DNA of 64,000 nucleotides from Balneolales bacterium ANBcel1 (GCA_029688905.1 JARULB010000001.1:248001-312000), one strand, 5' to 3'. Counted from the first letter of the stretch, positions 51,835 to 60,980 are shown. Notes: generated by a model from the letters alone, not told the origin. Numbers and translations: made by a program.

Positions 51835-52464
51835 ATGTATGGTATTGAAAATTATTTTGGATTTATACTGGCAGGAGTACTTTTGAATCTGACTCCCGGA
51901 GCTGACACAATGTATGTTTTGACTCGTTCTGTTTCGCAAGGTCGAAGTGCTGGTGTTTACTCAGTCTTTGGGATTACGACAGGGGGGCTGATTCATACAA
52001 CATTAGCAGCATTCGGATTGTCAGTGATTTTGGCTTAGTCAGCATTTGCATTCAGTTTGATCAAATACACTGGAGTTGCTTACCTGGTTTACCTGGGTAT
52101 AAGAATGACAATTGAGAAAAATAATTTTGTTGATAATAAGTCTCAGCGGATTGAGACAACAGGTTTACTCAAAATTTATCAACAAGGATTATTAACAAAT
52201 CTATTGAACCCCAAAGTCACCTTGTTTTTCATGTCGCTTTTACCTCAATTCATTGATCCTCATTATGCAAATGGGCCAATCCCGTTTTTGATCTTGGGTG
52301 TAACTTTCATGACAACAGGAACGATTTGGTGTTTGATTCTCGCGTGTTCCGCATCATTCATGACACAAACGTTGCGAGAAAATGATATGATTGGGAAGTT
52401 TTTGCAAAAGATTGGTGGATTAATATTAATTGGACTTGGGATCAAAATATTAACAAATCAATAA
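51835..52464 (+). pseudogene. LysE-family amino-acid exporter interrupted by an in-frame TAG
   Basis: The reading frame from ATG 51835 encodes a LysE/RhtB-type exporter (YFGFILAGVLLNLTPGADTM, GRSAGVYSVFGITTGGLIHT) of about 209 codons but is cut by TAG at 52036-52038, codon 68. The frame then resumes without shift (SAFAFSLIKYTGVAYLVYLG, NLLNPKVTLFFMSLLPQFID) to the stop at 52464. A single-base nonsense change explains this. The gene is AT-rich and differs in codon use from its neighbours, suggesting acquisition by transfer. Stop readthrough is possible but less likely. No neighbouring regulator is present. Confidence 0.85.
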
Positions 52465-52656
52465 GCCAAAAACTGCCCGACTCCAACAAGGGGTACAACC
52501 CATCCAGGCTGAGACCGATCGTCCCGACCCTGTCGGAGGCATTAACAGAAGTCAAAAACGATTCGCACGGATGCTTTTTCGGATGAAGGATATCATTACG
52601 CAAAACCTGCAGATAATCACAATGTCTGACCAAGTACACTTCTCCCCTACCGAACC

Positions 52657-52770
52657 ATGGCCGCTCCTCCCCGATACGTTCCTGAAGTTGCGCTGCCACC
52701 CTATGCCTATGTGCCTTGGCATCGGCCCCATCCAAACCGGGATCCGAACGGGCACGGACAGGGCCGATAA
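52657..52770 (+). pseudogene. Short coding remnant of an unrecognised small protein
   Basis: A 37-residue frame begins MAAPPRYVPEVALPPYAYVP and continues WHRPHPNRDPNGHGQGR before TAA. The PPYAYVP...PHP..DP.GH pattern resembles the N-terminal end of small conserved proteins seen in Planctomycetes and related groups, from memory. If so, the rest of the gene is missing. The alternative is a chance frame. Confidence 0.3.
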
Positions 52771-53013
52771 AGATCCTGATATATCAAAATCACATCGTTT
52801 CAGTGAACCGGACAGTTTTCCCCGATCATTTTTATTGCACTGGTAACCGAAAGGCGCGCAAAGATGTTATTCTCAGGCTCCCTGTTGATTGGTCTGAAGC
52901 AAATGGCAGCTTCGGCCAGAGGAAATAGTCAATGGCAAGCAGATCATAATCATCAATGCGACCATGGTCGAGGGATTTAAAGCTCGTAATTTGATGCCGG
53001 ATGCGGACGCGGA

Positions 53014-53037
53014 CATTAAAAAGCGAAGTATTTAATG
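53014..53037. promoter_or_regulatory. 24-base palindrome, upstream copy (Fic gene)
   Basis: The arms CATTAAA and TTTAATG flank a 10-base centre. It shares the preceding CGGA and the arm sequence with the copy at 53085-53108; the starts are 71 bases apart. Confidence 0.55.
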
Positions 53038-53084
53038 TTTGTTTAATCGGAAAGTCTTATTTTGAGGTCGGATTTGAATTCGGA

Positions 53085-53108
53085 CATTAAAAAAACGGAT
53101 TTTTAATG
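53085..53108. promoter_or_regulatory. 24-base palindrome overlapping the Fic start codon
   Basis: The arms CATTAAAAA and TTTTTAATG are perfectly complementary around a 6-base centre; the last three bases are the Fic ATG. As DNA it could be an operator, as RNA a hairpin that hides the start codon. Confidence 0.6.
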
Positions 53109-54242
53109 CCAAAAGAGCAACAATACACCGTCAACCCGGATCGTACACAGCCGTGGAATTCATTACCTGATTTGCCGGTTGCACCGGATCTCTACAGGGA
53201 TGTAGATATCTACGAGCAGCTCGGCCGGGCAAAGGAAGCACTGGCGTTGCTGGCAGGGCGAAGTATAGCCATTCCAAATCCAGGGATGCTTATTAACTCC
53301 ATAACCCTTCAGGAAGCCAGGGTATCAAGCGCCATCGAAAACGTGTTCACCACCGATGACGACCTCTACAGGGCGCTGAGTGATTCGAAAACAGATGGAG
53401 AAGCTGCAGGTCCGGCCAAAGAGGTGCTTCGATACCGGGAGGCCCTTTGGGAGGGATATCACTACCTGAAAAAGAAGGGTGCATTCGACCGCGACTATTT
53501 TATCAGGCTGTATCAGACCATCAAGGAGAGCGGAGATGGCATTCGTCCGCCGTTTGCCAGGACATTGATCCGGATGGGGGGAAGCGGTCCGAATGCGGGA
53601 AAACCCGTCTATACCCCGCCTCGCGGCAAGGGAGTAGTGGAAGCCAAACTCGACAATCTGATTGACTTTCTGAACGATGAGCAGTCGCAACCGGATGATG
53701 TACTGCTTAAAATGTGCATTGCCCACTATCAGTTTGAAGTGATCCATCCGTTCCGGGATGGTAATGGACGGGTGGGACGCATCATGAATTTGCACATCAT
53801 CACACGGAACCATCAGCTGGAACTACCTATTCTTTACCTTAGCCGGTACATTCTTGAGCATAAGCAGGATTATTATGAACACCTCGCGGGCGTATCCCAG
53901 CGCGGCGACTGGAAGAGCTGGTTGCTCTACATGCTGAAAGCTGTGGAATGGACCTCACAGCTTACCCTGCGGAAGGTCAATGACATCATTGGAACAAGGG
54001 AGGATATACTTGATGTGCTGCGGGAACAGACAGACATTCGCCGGCCCGGGGATCTCGCCGAAGCGATTTTCACCCAACCTTATGTCAAGGTGCAGCATCT
54101 GGTGGATCGCGGAATCTATGCCGAAAACACGGCCCGCAACTACCTGAATGAGCTGGCGAAAATACAAATCCTGGAGAAAAGAGAGATCAGGGGCCGGCAC
54201 TACTACATCAACCCGGCCCTGGTCGAGATTTTGTCGTATTGA
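53106..54242 (+). CDS. fic: Fic family protein (AMPylation-type, auto-inhibited class)
   Basis: 378 residues. The N-terminal region has the inhibitory motif SSAIEN (residues 74-79; pattern S/T-x3-E-G/N), which blocks the nucleotide site in class II Fic proteins. The catalytic motif HPFRDGNGRVGR spans 214-225 with the conserved His and both Gly residues. The target-docking flap is in PVYTPPRGKGVVEAKLDNL (167-185). A C-terminal winged-helix-like part follows (REDILDVLREQTDIRRPGDL, VQHLVDRGIYAENTARNYL). Such proteins transfer AMP to hydroxyls on target proteins. The gene is monocistronic and its ATG lies inside a palindrome that is repeated upstream, suggesting self-regulation through the C-terminal DNA-binding-like domain (inference). 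Confidence 0.9.
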   Translation: MPKEQQYTVNPDRTQPWNSLPDLPVAPDLYRDVDIYEQLGRAKEALALLAGRSIAIPNPGMLINSITLQEARVSSAIENVFTTDDDLYRALSDSKTDGEAAGPAKEVLRYREALWEGYHYLKKKGAFDRDYFIRLYQTIKESGDGIRPPFARTLIRMGGSGPNAGKPVYTPPRGKGVVEAKLDNLIDFLNDEQSQPDDVLLKMCIAHYQFEVIHPFRDGNGRVGRIMNLHIITRNHQLELPILYLSRYILEHKQDYYEHLAGVSQRGDWKSWLLYMLKAVEWTSQLTLRKVNDIIGTREDILDVLREQTDIRRPGDLAEAIFTQPYVKVQHLVDRGIYAENTARNYLNELAKIQILEKREIRGRHYYINPALVEILSY

Positions 54243-54394
54243 ACATATGCCGTGCAGAACCGCATTCTATTCGATCCATGATATTGCAGGTGGCGCAGGT
54301 ACAACTTGCTGCACGACTATGACCATATGATGAACATGACTTAGCGTTCATGTGACAGCCGGAACCGAAAAGGCATCACTCTGATTTCAACTCA

Positions 54395-56380
54395 TCACCG
54401 GGAGGTCTTTTCCAGCCGTTCGCGAAAATACTGCTCCAGCGGCTTGTCAGAGATATACACACAGCAACCTTTCATGCCGCGGGTGAGCAGGATGCGGTAG
54501 ATGTTGCGGATCATCCGGCACATCTCTGCGGGTTGGCCCTTGAGGCCGGACTTGCCCTTGGCATCGCGGTATTCTTTCCAGTTGCTGTAGAATGATCCGC
54601 GGCGGGCGGTGTGTGCCTTGTATGATAATCTGTCATCAGAAGCATGAGAGATCTCGTTTAATCCGGCATCCGTCCGCTCAAATACTTCCTCATCAAACAA
54701 CAGTCCCGACTCCCCGGCCTGCTGCCCGTCCAAAAACCGGAACCGGAGATCACTTCCGATCAGCACGCCGACATAATCAAACTCAAGCCCCTGAGCGGTG
54801 TGTACGCATCCCACCTGATCCAGCCCTGCTTCCTTAATCGCCCAGGTCGATCCCAGCTTCCGTGAGTTCCAGGGCATCGCAAAGTCAAATTCCGGGATGG
54901 CCACATCCGCCACTTCGGCATCCGGATTCCCGTCCTTCGCGGCGGTCCACTTCCACGCATATCCTGCCAGCATACGTGCACGAAATCCTTCATCGGCGCG
55001 CTGCCGGACCCAGTCGCGCACTTCGTTGGGCGATTCCGCAATCCGAAACTCAAAATCGTTCTTGTCCCATCCGTCGAAATTGCCGGTATCCCGGATGTCG
55101 AGCACATCATTGACCCAATTGACGTACCCATCCGCCCCGGAACAGCGGAACTGAGTGGCCAGCTCCAGATCGATGATTTCAGCCTGATGTTGTCCCGCGA
55201 CTCGCCGGACCTCAGAAACGGCACCGATGTCTTCCGGACGAATCACCTGATCGTCATCAATAAAGAAGATGCTGACTTTGGCCGCATTGACTATGTCATC
55301 CACCTGATTCTCCCCCTGGTACATGAAGGCCGACTCGTTTTTGAGCCGGTGCGCTTCATCGACTACGATGACATCAAACGTATCCTTTGGTGTGTCCAGA
55401 TACTTGCCGGATCCCGTAAGCAGATGTTTGGCCCGGGCTCCGTCCCCGCCTGATGCCAGTTTGTCCAGCATCACCTGGCGAAACGCCGCATTCGGCGCGA
55501 CAAAAAAGACATTTTTCCGCTTTTTCAAGAATCCGCCTAACAAGCTCATCGAGACGACCGACTTGCCGGTGCCGGGTCCGCCGTTGACCAGAATCACCGT
55601 CTTGCGGTCGGCGTTGAGTCCGCGCTCCAGCGCCATTTCGTAGGTGACCTTCTGCTCGTCAATCAGGCGGAATTCCCTGTTGCCCCGGAACAGTCCCACG
55701 ACATGATCCACCAGCTGCTTGCTCGGCCGGATGTTGCCGGATTCGATATCGTACATGATATCCATACCACGGCCGCGGCCCACATGATCGCGGAGGAACT
55801 GCTCCAGCTTTTCGTAATCATCCCTGAAATAGATCGGGGCATCGGCGATCGACTCTTCGTAGACCGGATCGGTAAGCGGCTCGGGGTTGCTGCGGCTGTA
55901 ATTATGCAGATAGGCGCAGGCTACAGGGGTGATTTTTTTCGTGTAGACGTTTTCGTTGAAATCCGACAAAAAGCCTTTGTAGGATGAGGCCTGGTAGGAC
56001 GGGTGCGTGACGTAGTGTCTGTAATAGGGTGTCTGCACGAGGTCCTTCTGATCGGTACTTTGCGCCTCGGTCCACTGCTTCAGTTCAACAATGACGAACT
56101 TTTTGCTGCCGTCCTGGTCGCGACCGGATATGATAAAATCGACCCGTTTGGATGTGGACGGGAGTTTGTACTCGATGAGCACGCCGCAGTCATCGGGGAT
56201 GCCGGACCGCTGCAGCACCCGGTCCATGTACATCAGTGAATTTTGCCAGGACATGTCCTCGGCGGGATGAAAGCGGACCTTGCCGGTCTTCTCGAAAAAC
56301 GCCTCCTTGATGCGATCCACGATTCGGAAAGTATCCACATCCTTCCGGAACCCTTCGGCCGAGTTCTTGTAGATTATCAT
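54395..56380 (-). CDS. PD-(D/E)XK nuclease-DUF2075 helicase protein, probable defence gene
   Basis: 661 residues. The N-terminal domain carries KRVDFIISGRDQDG with D81 and KFVIVELKQW with E99-x-K101, the D...ExK active-site pattern of PD-(D/E)XK nucleases. The helicase part (DUF2075, Schlafen-group-3-like) has Walker A VNGGPGTGKSVVSMSLLGGF (266-285), Walker B DVIVVDEAHRL, FFIDDDQVI and the C-terminal RNIYRILLTRGMKGCCVYIS. It resembles known proteins of unassigned function that occur in defence islands. It is minus-strand, 160 bases after the MazG-like gene, in the same direction. It probably degrades or unwinds nucleic acid. Confidence 0.8.
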   Translation of the reverse strand: MIIYKNSAEGFRKDVDTFRIVDRIKEAFFEKTGKVRFHPAEDMSWQNSLMYMDRVLQRSGIPDDCGVLIEYKLPSTSKRVDFIISGRDQDGSKKFVIVELKQWTEAQSTDQKDLVQTPYYRHYVTHPSYQASSYKGFLSDFNENVYTKKITPVACAYLHNYSRSNPEPLTDPVYEESIADAPIYFRDDYEKLEQFLRDHVGRGRGMDIMYDIESGNIRPSKQLVDHVVGLFRGNREFRLIDEQKVTYEMALERGLNADRKTVILVNGGPGTGKSVVSMSLLGGFLKKRKNVFFVAPNAAFRQVMLDKLASGGDGARAKHLLTGSGKYLDTPKDTFDVIVVDEAHRLKNESAFMYQGENQVDDIVNAAKVSIFFIDDDQVIRPEDIGAVSEVRRVAGQHQAEIIDLELATQFRCSGADGYVNWVNDVLDIRDTGNFDGWDKNDFEFRIAESPNEVRDWVRQRADEGFRARMLAGYAWKWTAAKDGNPDAEVADVAIPEFDFAMPWNSRKLGSTWAIKEAGLDQVGCVHTAQGLEFDYVGVLIGSDLRFRFLDGQQAGESGLLFDEEVFERTDAGLNEISHASDDRLSYKAHTARRGSFYSNWKEYRDAKGKSGLKGQPAEMCRMIRNIYRILLTRGMKGCCVYISDKPLEQYFRERLEKTSR

Positions 56381-56540
56381 GCTGATGTAATTGGTTGACG
56401 TGTTTGGAAGACTCCCGGAATTGCGTGAAAATGGCTTGCTGGTGGTTCGCCCACTTCAGGTACCGGGCCGGTTGATTCAGAGATGCAATGTGCCTTACTG
56501 ATGTTTTTTTGCAGCCTGGGGACAATAGCTCACCGTACTC

Positions 56541-56861
56541 TCACAGCTCGGTATACTTTCGCGCTGTGCCCTTCGCCTTATCCACCGGGTACTTCTTGTC
56601 GTTGGATTTGATCTTCTCCAGGACGATTTCCTTAACGTCGAAATCGTACTTTTCGGCCAGCAGGAAAGCGTAGGCAAAAATGTCAGCCAGCTCCTCTCTG
56701 ACCTTTTCCTTGGATGCATCCTCCGGCTGTTTCCACAAAAACTGTTCGAGCAGTTCGCCGGCTTCGACGTTCAGGGCGACTGCGAGGTCCTTGGGATTGT
56801 GGAACTGCTCCCAGTCGCGCCGATTCCGGAATGTGATCAGGGCATCGATAATCTCTTGCAT
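56541..56861 (-). CDS. MazG-like nucleotide pyrophosphohydrolase
   Basis: 106 residues, the usual length of a single-domain MazG-like enzyme. The metal-binding motif is visible as NVEAGELLEQFLWKQ (ExxE, near residues 30-44) and EELADIFAYAFLLAEKYD (ExxD, near 66-83). These all-alpha enzymes hydrolyse nucleoside triphosphates or dCTP-like nucleotides to monophosphates and are often carried with phage-defence or restriction genes. It is transcribed toward the DUF2075-nuclease gene. Assignment of exact substrate is not possible. Confidence 0.85.
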   Translation of the reverse strand: MQEIIDALITFRNRRDWEQFHNPKDLAVALNVEAGELLEQFLWKQPEDASKEKVREELADIFAYAFLLAEKYDFDVKEIVLEKIKSNDKKYPVDKAKGTARKYTEL

Positions 56862-57017
56862 GGGCGATGAGTGTGATGGGGGATTACGGATACGGGGAAT
56901 ATCCGATATGTTTTGTTTTTTTACAATTGGTTGATAAGTGAATACCCTGTAATGGTTTATTTATTGACTTCCATATGCTTTTTGATAAATTTCAGCTTCC
57001 ATTCGATAAATCCTGAC

Positions 57018-57464
57018 ATGCAATTCTTCATCGGAGTAACCGACGATACCTGGTACAACTATCTGGCACATCATCAACCAGACGAGGTTAACTTTTGGCG
57101 TCCCCGAAGTAAAAGTACGTTCAGGGCGATTCCTGAAGGTGCTCCATTTCTATTCAAGTTGCACAGTCCGAATAACTTCATTACTGGAGGCGGTTTTTTT
57201 GTTCGACATTCTTTGCTTCCATTGACCCTGGCCTGGGACGCATTCGGGGAAAAAAATGGGGCGGCCACGTTCGATGAATTTCGTCGCATTTTGATGAAGC
57301 ATAACCAATCTGGAGAACCGAATCCAACAATTGGCTGTACTATACTCACTGACCCTTATTACGCATGGCACGGCCAACCTCTAACGCAGCTGCCGGAATC
57401 TCCTCGGGATCAGCCAGCTGTACCATTTCTAAACTGGCATCAGCAAAATGTGTATAGAGGGTAG
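57018..57464 (+). pseudogene. HNH-endonuclease gene truncated after its N-terminal domain
   Basis: From the ATG at 57018 the frame encodes MQFFIGVTDDTWYNYLAHHQ, then GAPFLFKLHSPNNFITGGGF, the N-terminal (EVE/PUA-like) part of a family of putative HNH restriction endonucleases. It ends after 148 residues at VYRG and a TAG, just where the nuclease domain normally starts; no HNH motif follows in any frame before 57537. It is therefore likely a 3'-truncated remnant. An ATG at 56913 is in frame but adds an unrelated hydrophobic stretch. It lies just upstream of the PLD-helicase gene in the same direction and may once have been its partner. Confidence 0.7.
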
Positions 57465-57536
57465 CCCATTTTTTAAGGCCATATTAATCCAAACTTTTAT
57501 ATGTACTACGGTCCTTAAGCCGTATCCATATTCATC

Positions 57537-60500
57537 ATGACATTAACCGCCGGACTGTACGAACAACTCATCAGCCAAACTCTACGACGCAAGCTTGAGA
57601 GTCAAGATGAACACCGATACCATATCGCAAAGGAGCCTCTCGATCCGGAAGAGGCTGCCCTCTACCTGAGCCATTATCTTTCCCGAGTTATGAAATCGGT
57701 CCTGGGCGAGTTTCGGTCCGACCGAGAAGGACTCAAGCGTCAGATCCAATTGTGCAATGATCTCATCGAGCGACTGGAGCAATCCACAAAAGGGCTGGAT
57801 CTATCCGAAGATCTTATCGAGGCTGGTGGTCAGGTTCTAACGGCAGTTTTTCACCGGAACAATTCGTCGGTTTCGAACCTAAAAGAACATCTGAAACGCA
57901 TCACTCCGGTTACCCGCCTTACGCAAAGCGAGCTTTTCACTGGTAGTCGCGCAGGAATCACCATGGAGAGCGAGCTCAAAAAGGAGATTCTGTCATCAAA
58001 CCGTATCGACTTTCTGATTTCGTTTATTAAATGGACCGGTATCCGCATTTTTGAGCAGGAATTGCGAGAGTTTACCAGTCGCGGCGGACGCCTGCGTGTT
58101 ATTACCACATCATATCTGGGTGCTACAGACGAAAAAGCCATCCGCTTTCTGGATGAACTACCGAATACTGAAATCAGGGTCTCCTACAACACGGGCAGTG
58201 AACGGTTGCACGCCAAGTCGTATCTATTTCGGCGCAATACCGGTTTTCATACTGCCTACATCGGCTCATCCAACATCTCGCAATCCGCTCTCACCAGCGG
58301 GTTGGAGTGGAACTTGAAGGTCACAAACAGCGAAATCAGCCACATTATTGACAAGTTCATCAAGACTTTCGAAACATACTGGAATGATTACGATTTCGAG
58401 CCTTATGAAGCCAAACGGCTTTCCAGTGCACTGCGAGATGCGCGTCGGTCTTATGATGCCACACCATCTGTCGTTTATTTCGATCTGAGACCTTACCCGT
58501 TTCAGCAGCGGATTCTGGAAACACTCAGCGCTCGTCGGTCGGTTCATGACAGCTGGCGTAACCTGATTGTTGCTGCAACTGGTACAGGAAAAACGGTGAT
58601 CTCTGGTTTCGATTATCGCAGGTTTTGCAAAAATCAGGAAGAGGAACAAGAAAATTTGCAAAGGCAAGCGAAAACTACCAAACGTCCAAAGTTGCTATTC
58701 ATAGCACACCGCGAGGAGATCCTCAAACAGGCAATGGCCACGTTCCGCGGTATTCTCCGTGATCAGAATTTTGGTGAATTATGGACTGGTCGCTACGAAC
58801 CTGCCCATCTTGATTATGTATTCGCGTCCGTCCAGACTCTCAATAGCCGATGGGATCAACTTTCGCTAAGCGAGGATTATTACGACTACATTGTGGTTGA
58901 TGAAGTGCATCATATTGCTGCGTCCAGTTACCGTCCCATAATCGACTATTTCAAACCAAAGGTGCTGCTTGGCCTCACGGCCACGCCTGAACGCATGGAC
59001 GGTGAAGACATCCTGCGTGATTTTGACAATCGGATAGCCGCGGAAATCCGTCTGCCTGAGGCACTCAACCGAAAACTACTTTGTCCATTTCAGTACTTCG
59101 GCATCACCGATAGTGTCGATCTTTCAGGCGTGACCTGGCGACGCGGAGGTTACGCGACCGAAGAATTGTCCCATGTCTACACCGCATCTGATGCACGTGT
59201 CGGTGAGGTTATTGATAGCATTCGTAAATACACCGTCGATGAGCACAAAGTGCGTGCCTTAGGTTTTTGCGTGGATATGCGACATGCTGAGTTTATGGCG
59301 GAACGCTTTGCCTCTGCGGGTTTCCGGGCCGCTGTACTTACCAGCAAGAATGACATCCGGAGAGAAGAGTTGCGTCTGAAGTTGGCACGAGGTGATATAA
59401 ACTACCTTTTTGTGGTGGATATGTTTAATGAAGGTCTCGACATTCCTGAGGTGGACACGGTGCTGTTTTTACGTCCCACGGAGAGTTTGACCGTCTTTCT
59501 GCAGCAACTTGGACGTGGATTGCGCAATGCGGATGGTAAGGAGTGTTTAACAGTGTTGGATTATGTCGCAAATGCCCGCAAGGAGTACGATTACGAACAT
59601 AAGTTCCGAGCATTGGTAGGCAAGACGGACACATCTACACGACGCGAAATCGAACGTGATTTTCCGAATCTGCCACTGGGGTGTTCCATTACACTTGAGC
59701 GAGTGGCCCGAGATCGAATCGTCGATAATATCCGCCGAAACACACGGCGCACCCATGCTCATCTGCGCCATCTGATCCGGCAGTTTCGCCATCAGTCGAC
59801 ACTGCCGCTTGCACTTGAAAACTTTCTGGAGTTTTACCATTTGGATCCGGAAGTAATATACAAGAGGGATACAAATTTTCACCGATTGTGCGCCGATGCC
59901 GGCTTGAAACCGGGATTCTCCGAATCTCTCGAAAAGAATGTCACTAAAGCTATTTTCCAGAAATGGTTGCCCAATCGATGTGTGGGATACTTCCGGTTTA
60001 TAAGGCAGCTGTTGACGAAATTCGCACAAAACAAGGTATCTAGCCTGGACGATTCTGATTTTAAAGAACCAGAACACGCGTTGATGGCTATGATGCTCTG
60101 TTACGATATATGGAGCGTCCCGCCGGCTAAAGCAGGATTTAGCTCCTTGACGCGGGCTGTAGAACATATCGGGTCACATCCTGTGATGTGTACTGAAATT
60201 GTGCAGGTACTGGATTGGATGATCGCCCGAATCGAATTAGAAGAAAAAATATTTCGACCGGGGTACCCTTGTCCCCTTAGAGTTCATGCGCGTTACCATC
60301 GTGATCAGATTTTGACAGCTTTCGGATTCAATGATTTTAGAAAATCAAAGTCAGTTAAAGAGGGGGTAGCACGCATTGGTGAAACCAATACCGAGCTACT
60401 TTTTGTCACGCTGGAAAAAAGTGAAAAAGAGTACTCACCAACCACCATGTACCACGATTATGCCATCAACGAAGAACTCTTCCACTGGCAATCACAAAAT

Positions 60501-60746
60501 TCAGCCCGACCCGATCGTGGTCGAGGTCAGGAATATGTACAACAACGTGATAAAGGCAAGAACGTGTTGCTTTTCGTACGTGAGCGGAAAAAGTCGAAAT
60601 GGGGTAATACTGTGGGGTATGTTTTTCTGGGATCTGTGCGGTATGTGACGCATGAAGGGGCGCAACCAATGAACATAACCTGGCGACTTGAGGAACCGAT
60701 GCCGGCTTCTTTATTGGAAAGTGGAAGAAAGCTGATTGCGGGATAA
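57537..60746 (+). CDS. PLD-like nuclease / SF2 helicase / DUF3427 protein, probable defence gene
   Basis: 1069 residues. The N-terminal region begins AGLYEQLISQTLRRKLES as in DUF3427 helicases. A phospholipase-D-like domain carries HAKSYLF (H225, K227) and AYIGSSNISQSAL. The helicase core has Walker A AATGTGKT (about 346-353), Walker B VVDEVHH with DEVH at 455-458, LLGLTATPERMDGED, and C-terminal GFCVDMRHAEFMAERF, NEGLDIPEVDTVLFLRPT, QLGRGLR motifs. The last 300 residues match the DUF3427 domain and end LEEPMPASLLESG. Homologues lie in restriction/defence loci. It is preceded by a truncated HNH gene and abuts a relic toxin gene at its 3' end. Confidence 0.88.
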   Translation: MTLTAGLYEQLISQTLRRKLESQDEHRYHIAKEPLDPEEAALYLSHYLSRVMKSVLGEFRSDREGLKRQIQLCNDLIERLEQSTKGLDLSEDLIEAGGQVLTAVFHRNNSSVSNLKEHLKRITPVTRLTQSELFTGSRAGITMESELKKEILSSNRIDFLISFIKWTGIRIFEQELREFTSRGGRLRVITTSYLGATDEKAIRFLDELPNTEIRVSYNTGSERLHAKSYLFRRNTGFHTAYIGSSNISQSALTSGLEWNLKVTNSEISHIIDKFIKTFETYWNDYDFEPYEAKRLSSALRDARRSYDATPSVVYFDLRPYPFQQRILETLSARRSVHDSWRNLIVAATGTGKTVISGFDYRRFCKNQEEEQENLQRQAKTTKRPKLLFIAHREEILKQAMATFRGILRDQNFGELWTGRYEPAHLDYVFASVQTLNSRWDQLSLSEDYYDYIVVDEVHHIAASSYRPIIDYFKPKVLLGLTATPERMDGEDILRDFDNRIAAEIRLPEALNRKLLCPFQYFGITDSVDLSGVTWRRGGYATEELSHVYTASDARVGEVIDSIRKYTVDEHKVRALGFCVDMRHAEFMAERFASAGFRAAVLTSKNDIRREELRLKLARGDINYLFVVDMFNEGLDIPEVDTVLFLRPTESLTVFLQQLGRGLRNADGKECLTVLDYVANARKEYDYEHKFRALVGKTDTSTRREIERDFPNLPLGCSITLERVARDRIVDNIRRNTRRTHAHLRHLIRQFRHQSTLPLALENFLEFYHLDPEVIYKRDTNFHRLCADAGLKPGFSESLEKNVTKAIFQKWLPNRCVGYFRFIRQLLTKFAQNKVSSLDDSDFKEPEHALMAMMLCYDIWSVPPAKAGFSSLTRAVEHIGSHPVMCTEIVQVLDWMIARIELEEKIFRPGYPCPLRVHARYHRDQILTAFGFNDFRKSKSVKEGVARIGETNTELLFVTLEKSEKEYSPTTMYHDYAINEELFHWQSQNSARPDRGRGQEYVQQRDKGKNVLLFVRERKKSKWGNTVGYVFLGSVRYVTHEGAQPMNITWRLEEPMPASLLESGRKLIAG

Positions 60747-60865
60747 TTACCTATTGGGATGGCGTTTTGCGACATCACCTGGTGAGTTTTTTCTATCTCT
60801 TGGGAAAGAGGCGACTTTCTGGCATAGTGGAGTAAAATTCCCGCATCAAAAATATACTTTTCCAT
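60747..60865 (-). pseudogene. PIN-domain toxin remnant
   Basis: The frame from ATG 60865 starts MEKYIFDAGILLHYARKSPL and continues SQEIEKTHQVMSQN, the opening of a PIN (VapC-type) toxin with an acidic residue near position 7. It then runs into the 3' end of the PLD-helicase gene (stop at 60746) in antisense, so only about 40 codons remain. Its start overlaps the antitoxin-like stop by one base. Confidence 0.65.
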
Positions 60866-60980
60866 CAATCAAGACCTTTGAGCATCTCCTCAAATTCTTC
60901 ATCGGTCTCATCACCAGGCCATTTGCCAGAGAGTTCAGACAATCTATGTCAGTTATCCTTCCCTCACAGGTTTCGATCAA
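60865..60980 (-). pseudogene. Antitoxin remnant upstream of the PIN fragment, frameshifted
   Basis: One frame ends SGKWPGDETDEEFEEMLKGL, a typical antitoxin C-terminus, with TGA overlapping the PIN ATG (TGATG). It is closed upstream by TGA at 60949-60951. A neighbouring frame from a TTG at 60980 reads MIETCEGRITDID and would join the first after a shift, so the antitoxin gene seems broken by a frameshift. Confidence 0.5.

Larger units (their letters stand above)
52465..53105. other. Gene-poor stretch with probable coding remnants before the Fic gene
   Basis: 641 bases without an intact gene. A 37-codon frame at 52657-52770 looks like a protein fragment (listed separately), and an ATG-less open frame of about 75 codons runs on the minus strand roughly from 53056 to 52841. 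The two palindromes at 53014-53037 and 53085-53108 end the stretch. Confidence 0.5.

Noticed and set aside
52841-53058. Minus-strand open frame of about 75 codons upstream of the Fic gene
   Set aside because: It has no ATG, no recognisable family and crosses the palindromes; kept only as possible debris.
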